The notes under the pieces were generated by a model, which saw only the letters and a program-made list of their open reading frames with translations, was not told the DNA's origin and searched no databases. From NCBI GenBank assembly GCA_944390535.1, contig CALXQV010000036.1:1-41187 (forward strand): a stretch of 41,187 nt of DNA. Direction: 5' to 3'. Positions 40,684-41,187 of the stretch are shown here, one piece after another. This DNA comes from an uncultured Clostridia bacterium (GTDB lineage: Bacteria; Bacillota; Clostridia; TANB77; CAG-508). The position numbers were made by a program, and so were the translations under genes. Position 1 is the stretch's first letter, and each line of letters opens with the position of its first letter.

Positions 40684-41187
40684 ATGAGCAATTTACAAGC
40701 AGAAGAATACAAAAGTTTTGAAGAAATAAAAAGAACTAAAGAAGATGGAACAGAATATTGGAGTGCAAGAGAGTTAAGTGAAGTTTTGGAATACAAGCAA
40801 TGGAGAAATTTTGCAAAAGTAATAGATAGAGCAAAATTAGCTTGTCAGAATAGCGGAAGAATGATTGATGACGATTTTGCTGAGGTCAGCAAAATCGTTG
40901 AAGCAGGAGCAACACAGAAAAAAGTACTTGATTATGAACTATCAAGGTATGCTTGTTATTTAATAGTACAAAATGGAGATCCAAGGAAAGAAGTTATTGC
41001 TCTAGGTCAAACATATTTTGCAATTCAAACACGAAGGCAAGAAGTAGCAGATTATTTTAATCAATTAGATGAAGACAATAAAAGATTAGTAATTCGTGGA
41101 GATATAAAGCAATGGAATCAAATGTTATTGGAAGTTGCACATAATGCTGGAGTAATAACTAATCAAGAATATGCAGAATTTCAAAAT
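40684..41187 (+). CDS. dinD: DinD-like DNA-damage-inducible protein, 5' part
   Basis: The frame runs off the window end after 168 residues; E. coli DinD has about 274. SFEEIKRTKEDGTEYWSARELSEVLEYKQWRNF is the start of the BRO-N/DinD type, followed by ACQNSGRMIDDDFAEVSKIV and LSRYACYLIVQNGDPRKEVIALGQTYFAIQTRRQE, the most conserved part of the family. DinD blocks RecA-driven strand exchange in E. coli and is induced by DNA damage. The start follows CGGAGATGATA. The possible LexA box in its promoter agrees with the name. Phage antirepressors share the BRO-N domain, so a prophage edge is another reading. Confidence 0.85.
   Translation, partial: MSNLQAEEYKSFEEIKRTKEDGTEYWSARELSEVLEYKQWRNFAKVIDRAKLACQNSGRMIDDDFAEVSKIVEAGATQKKVLDYELSRYACYLIVQNGDPRKEVIALGQTYFAIQTRRQEVADYFNQLDEDNKRLVIRGDIKQWNQMLLEVAHNAGVITNQEYAEFQN

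Overview
The window is AT-rich chromosomal DNA from a low-GC, spore-forming member of the Clostridia. The evidence is spo0A, a spoIVFA/spoIVFB-like pair, a GerS/LolA-like gene, strong AGGAGG ribosome binding sites, sigma-A promoters with 17-bp spacers and many hairpin-plus-T terminators. No rRNA, tRNA or CRISPR array was seen. The low-GC codon use (AGA, ATA, TTA) is broken by a few short stretches of different composition: the HD hydrolase at 17.5 kb, the small minus-strand genes at 21.8 and 39.7 kb, and the 3' end of the pilin-like gene at 11.2 kb.

Layout. 0-0.7 kb: end of ssb and rpsR. 0.8-4.3 kb: a PLP lyase-like enzyme, a BaiN/HI0933-type flavoprotein and a YigZ protein, with inverted repeats between them. 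4.4-7.8 kb: spo0A followed by what I read as a decayed integrative island. It holds the C-terminal end of a tyrosine recombinase, a type I toxin-antitoxin pair, a frameshifted secreted nuclease and an unknown protein, and it ends in a second copy of the last 52 codons of spo0A. Both copies of the spo0A end start at a short inverted repeat that looks like a recombinase core site. 7.8-9.8 kb: a small tail-anchored protein, then spoIVFA- and spoIVFB-like genes. 9.9-11.2 kb: a prepilin-like protein fused to a formylglycine-enzyme/C-type-lectin-like domain. 11.4-16.4 kb: minD, minE with a long acidic tail, rodA, a tRNA-dihydrouridine synthase, a 185-bp MITE-like palindrome, a GerS/LolA-like gene and a mazF without a visible mazE. 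16.4-18.2 kb: HD-GYP protein (minus strand) and a SpoT-like HD hydrolase. 18.4-25.4 kb: aspS, a TSCPD protein, mnmA, a small DUF1737-like gene, a monofunctional transglycosylase, dapF and dapL. 25.8-29.7 kb: HD protein, ruvA, rarA, small genes and a transporter of the TauE/SafE family split into two half-size genes. 29.8-31.3 kb: a Cys-rich protein and an unknown membrane-anchored protein. 31.4-39.6 kb: one 2731-residue protein resembling cyclic beta-1,2-glucan synthase. 39.7-41.2 kb: a small atypical gene, a truncated peptidase-like gene and the start of a DinD-like gene under a possible LexA box.

The genes around 4.4-17 kb fit a sporulation and cell-shape neighbourhood; the order spoIVFA-spoIVFB next to minD recalls the mre-min-spoIVF cluster of Bacillus. 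dapF-dapL, the transglycosylase and rodA supply or polymerise peptidoglycan. The most unusual parts are the spo0A-targeted island with its toxin-antitoxin pair, the pilin-lectin fusion whose last ~34 codons look like a variable region, and the several families of long hairpin repeats. All identifications come from reading motifs by eye; no database search was run.
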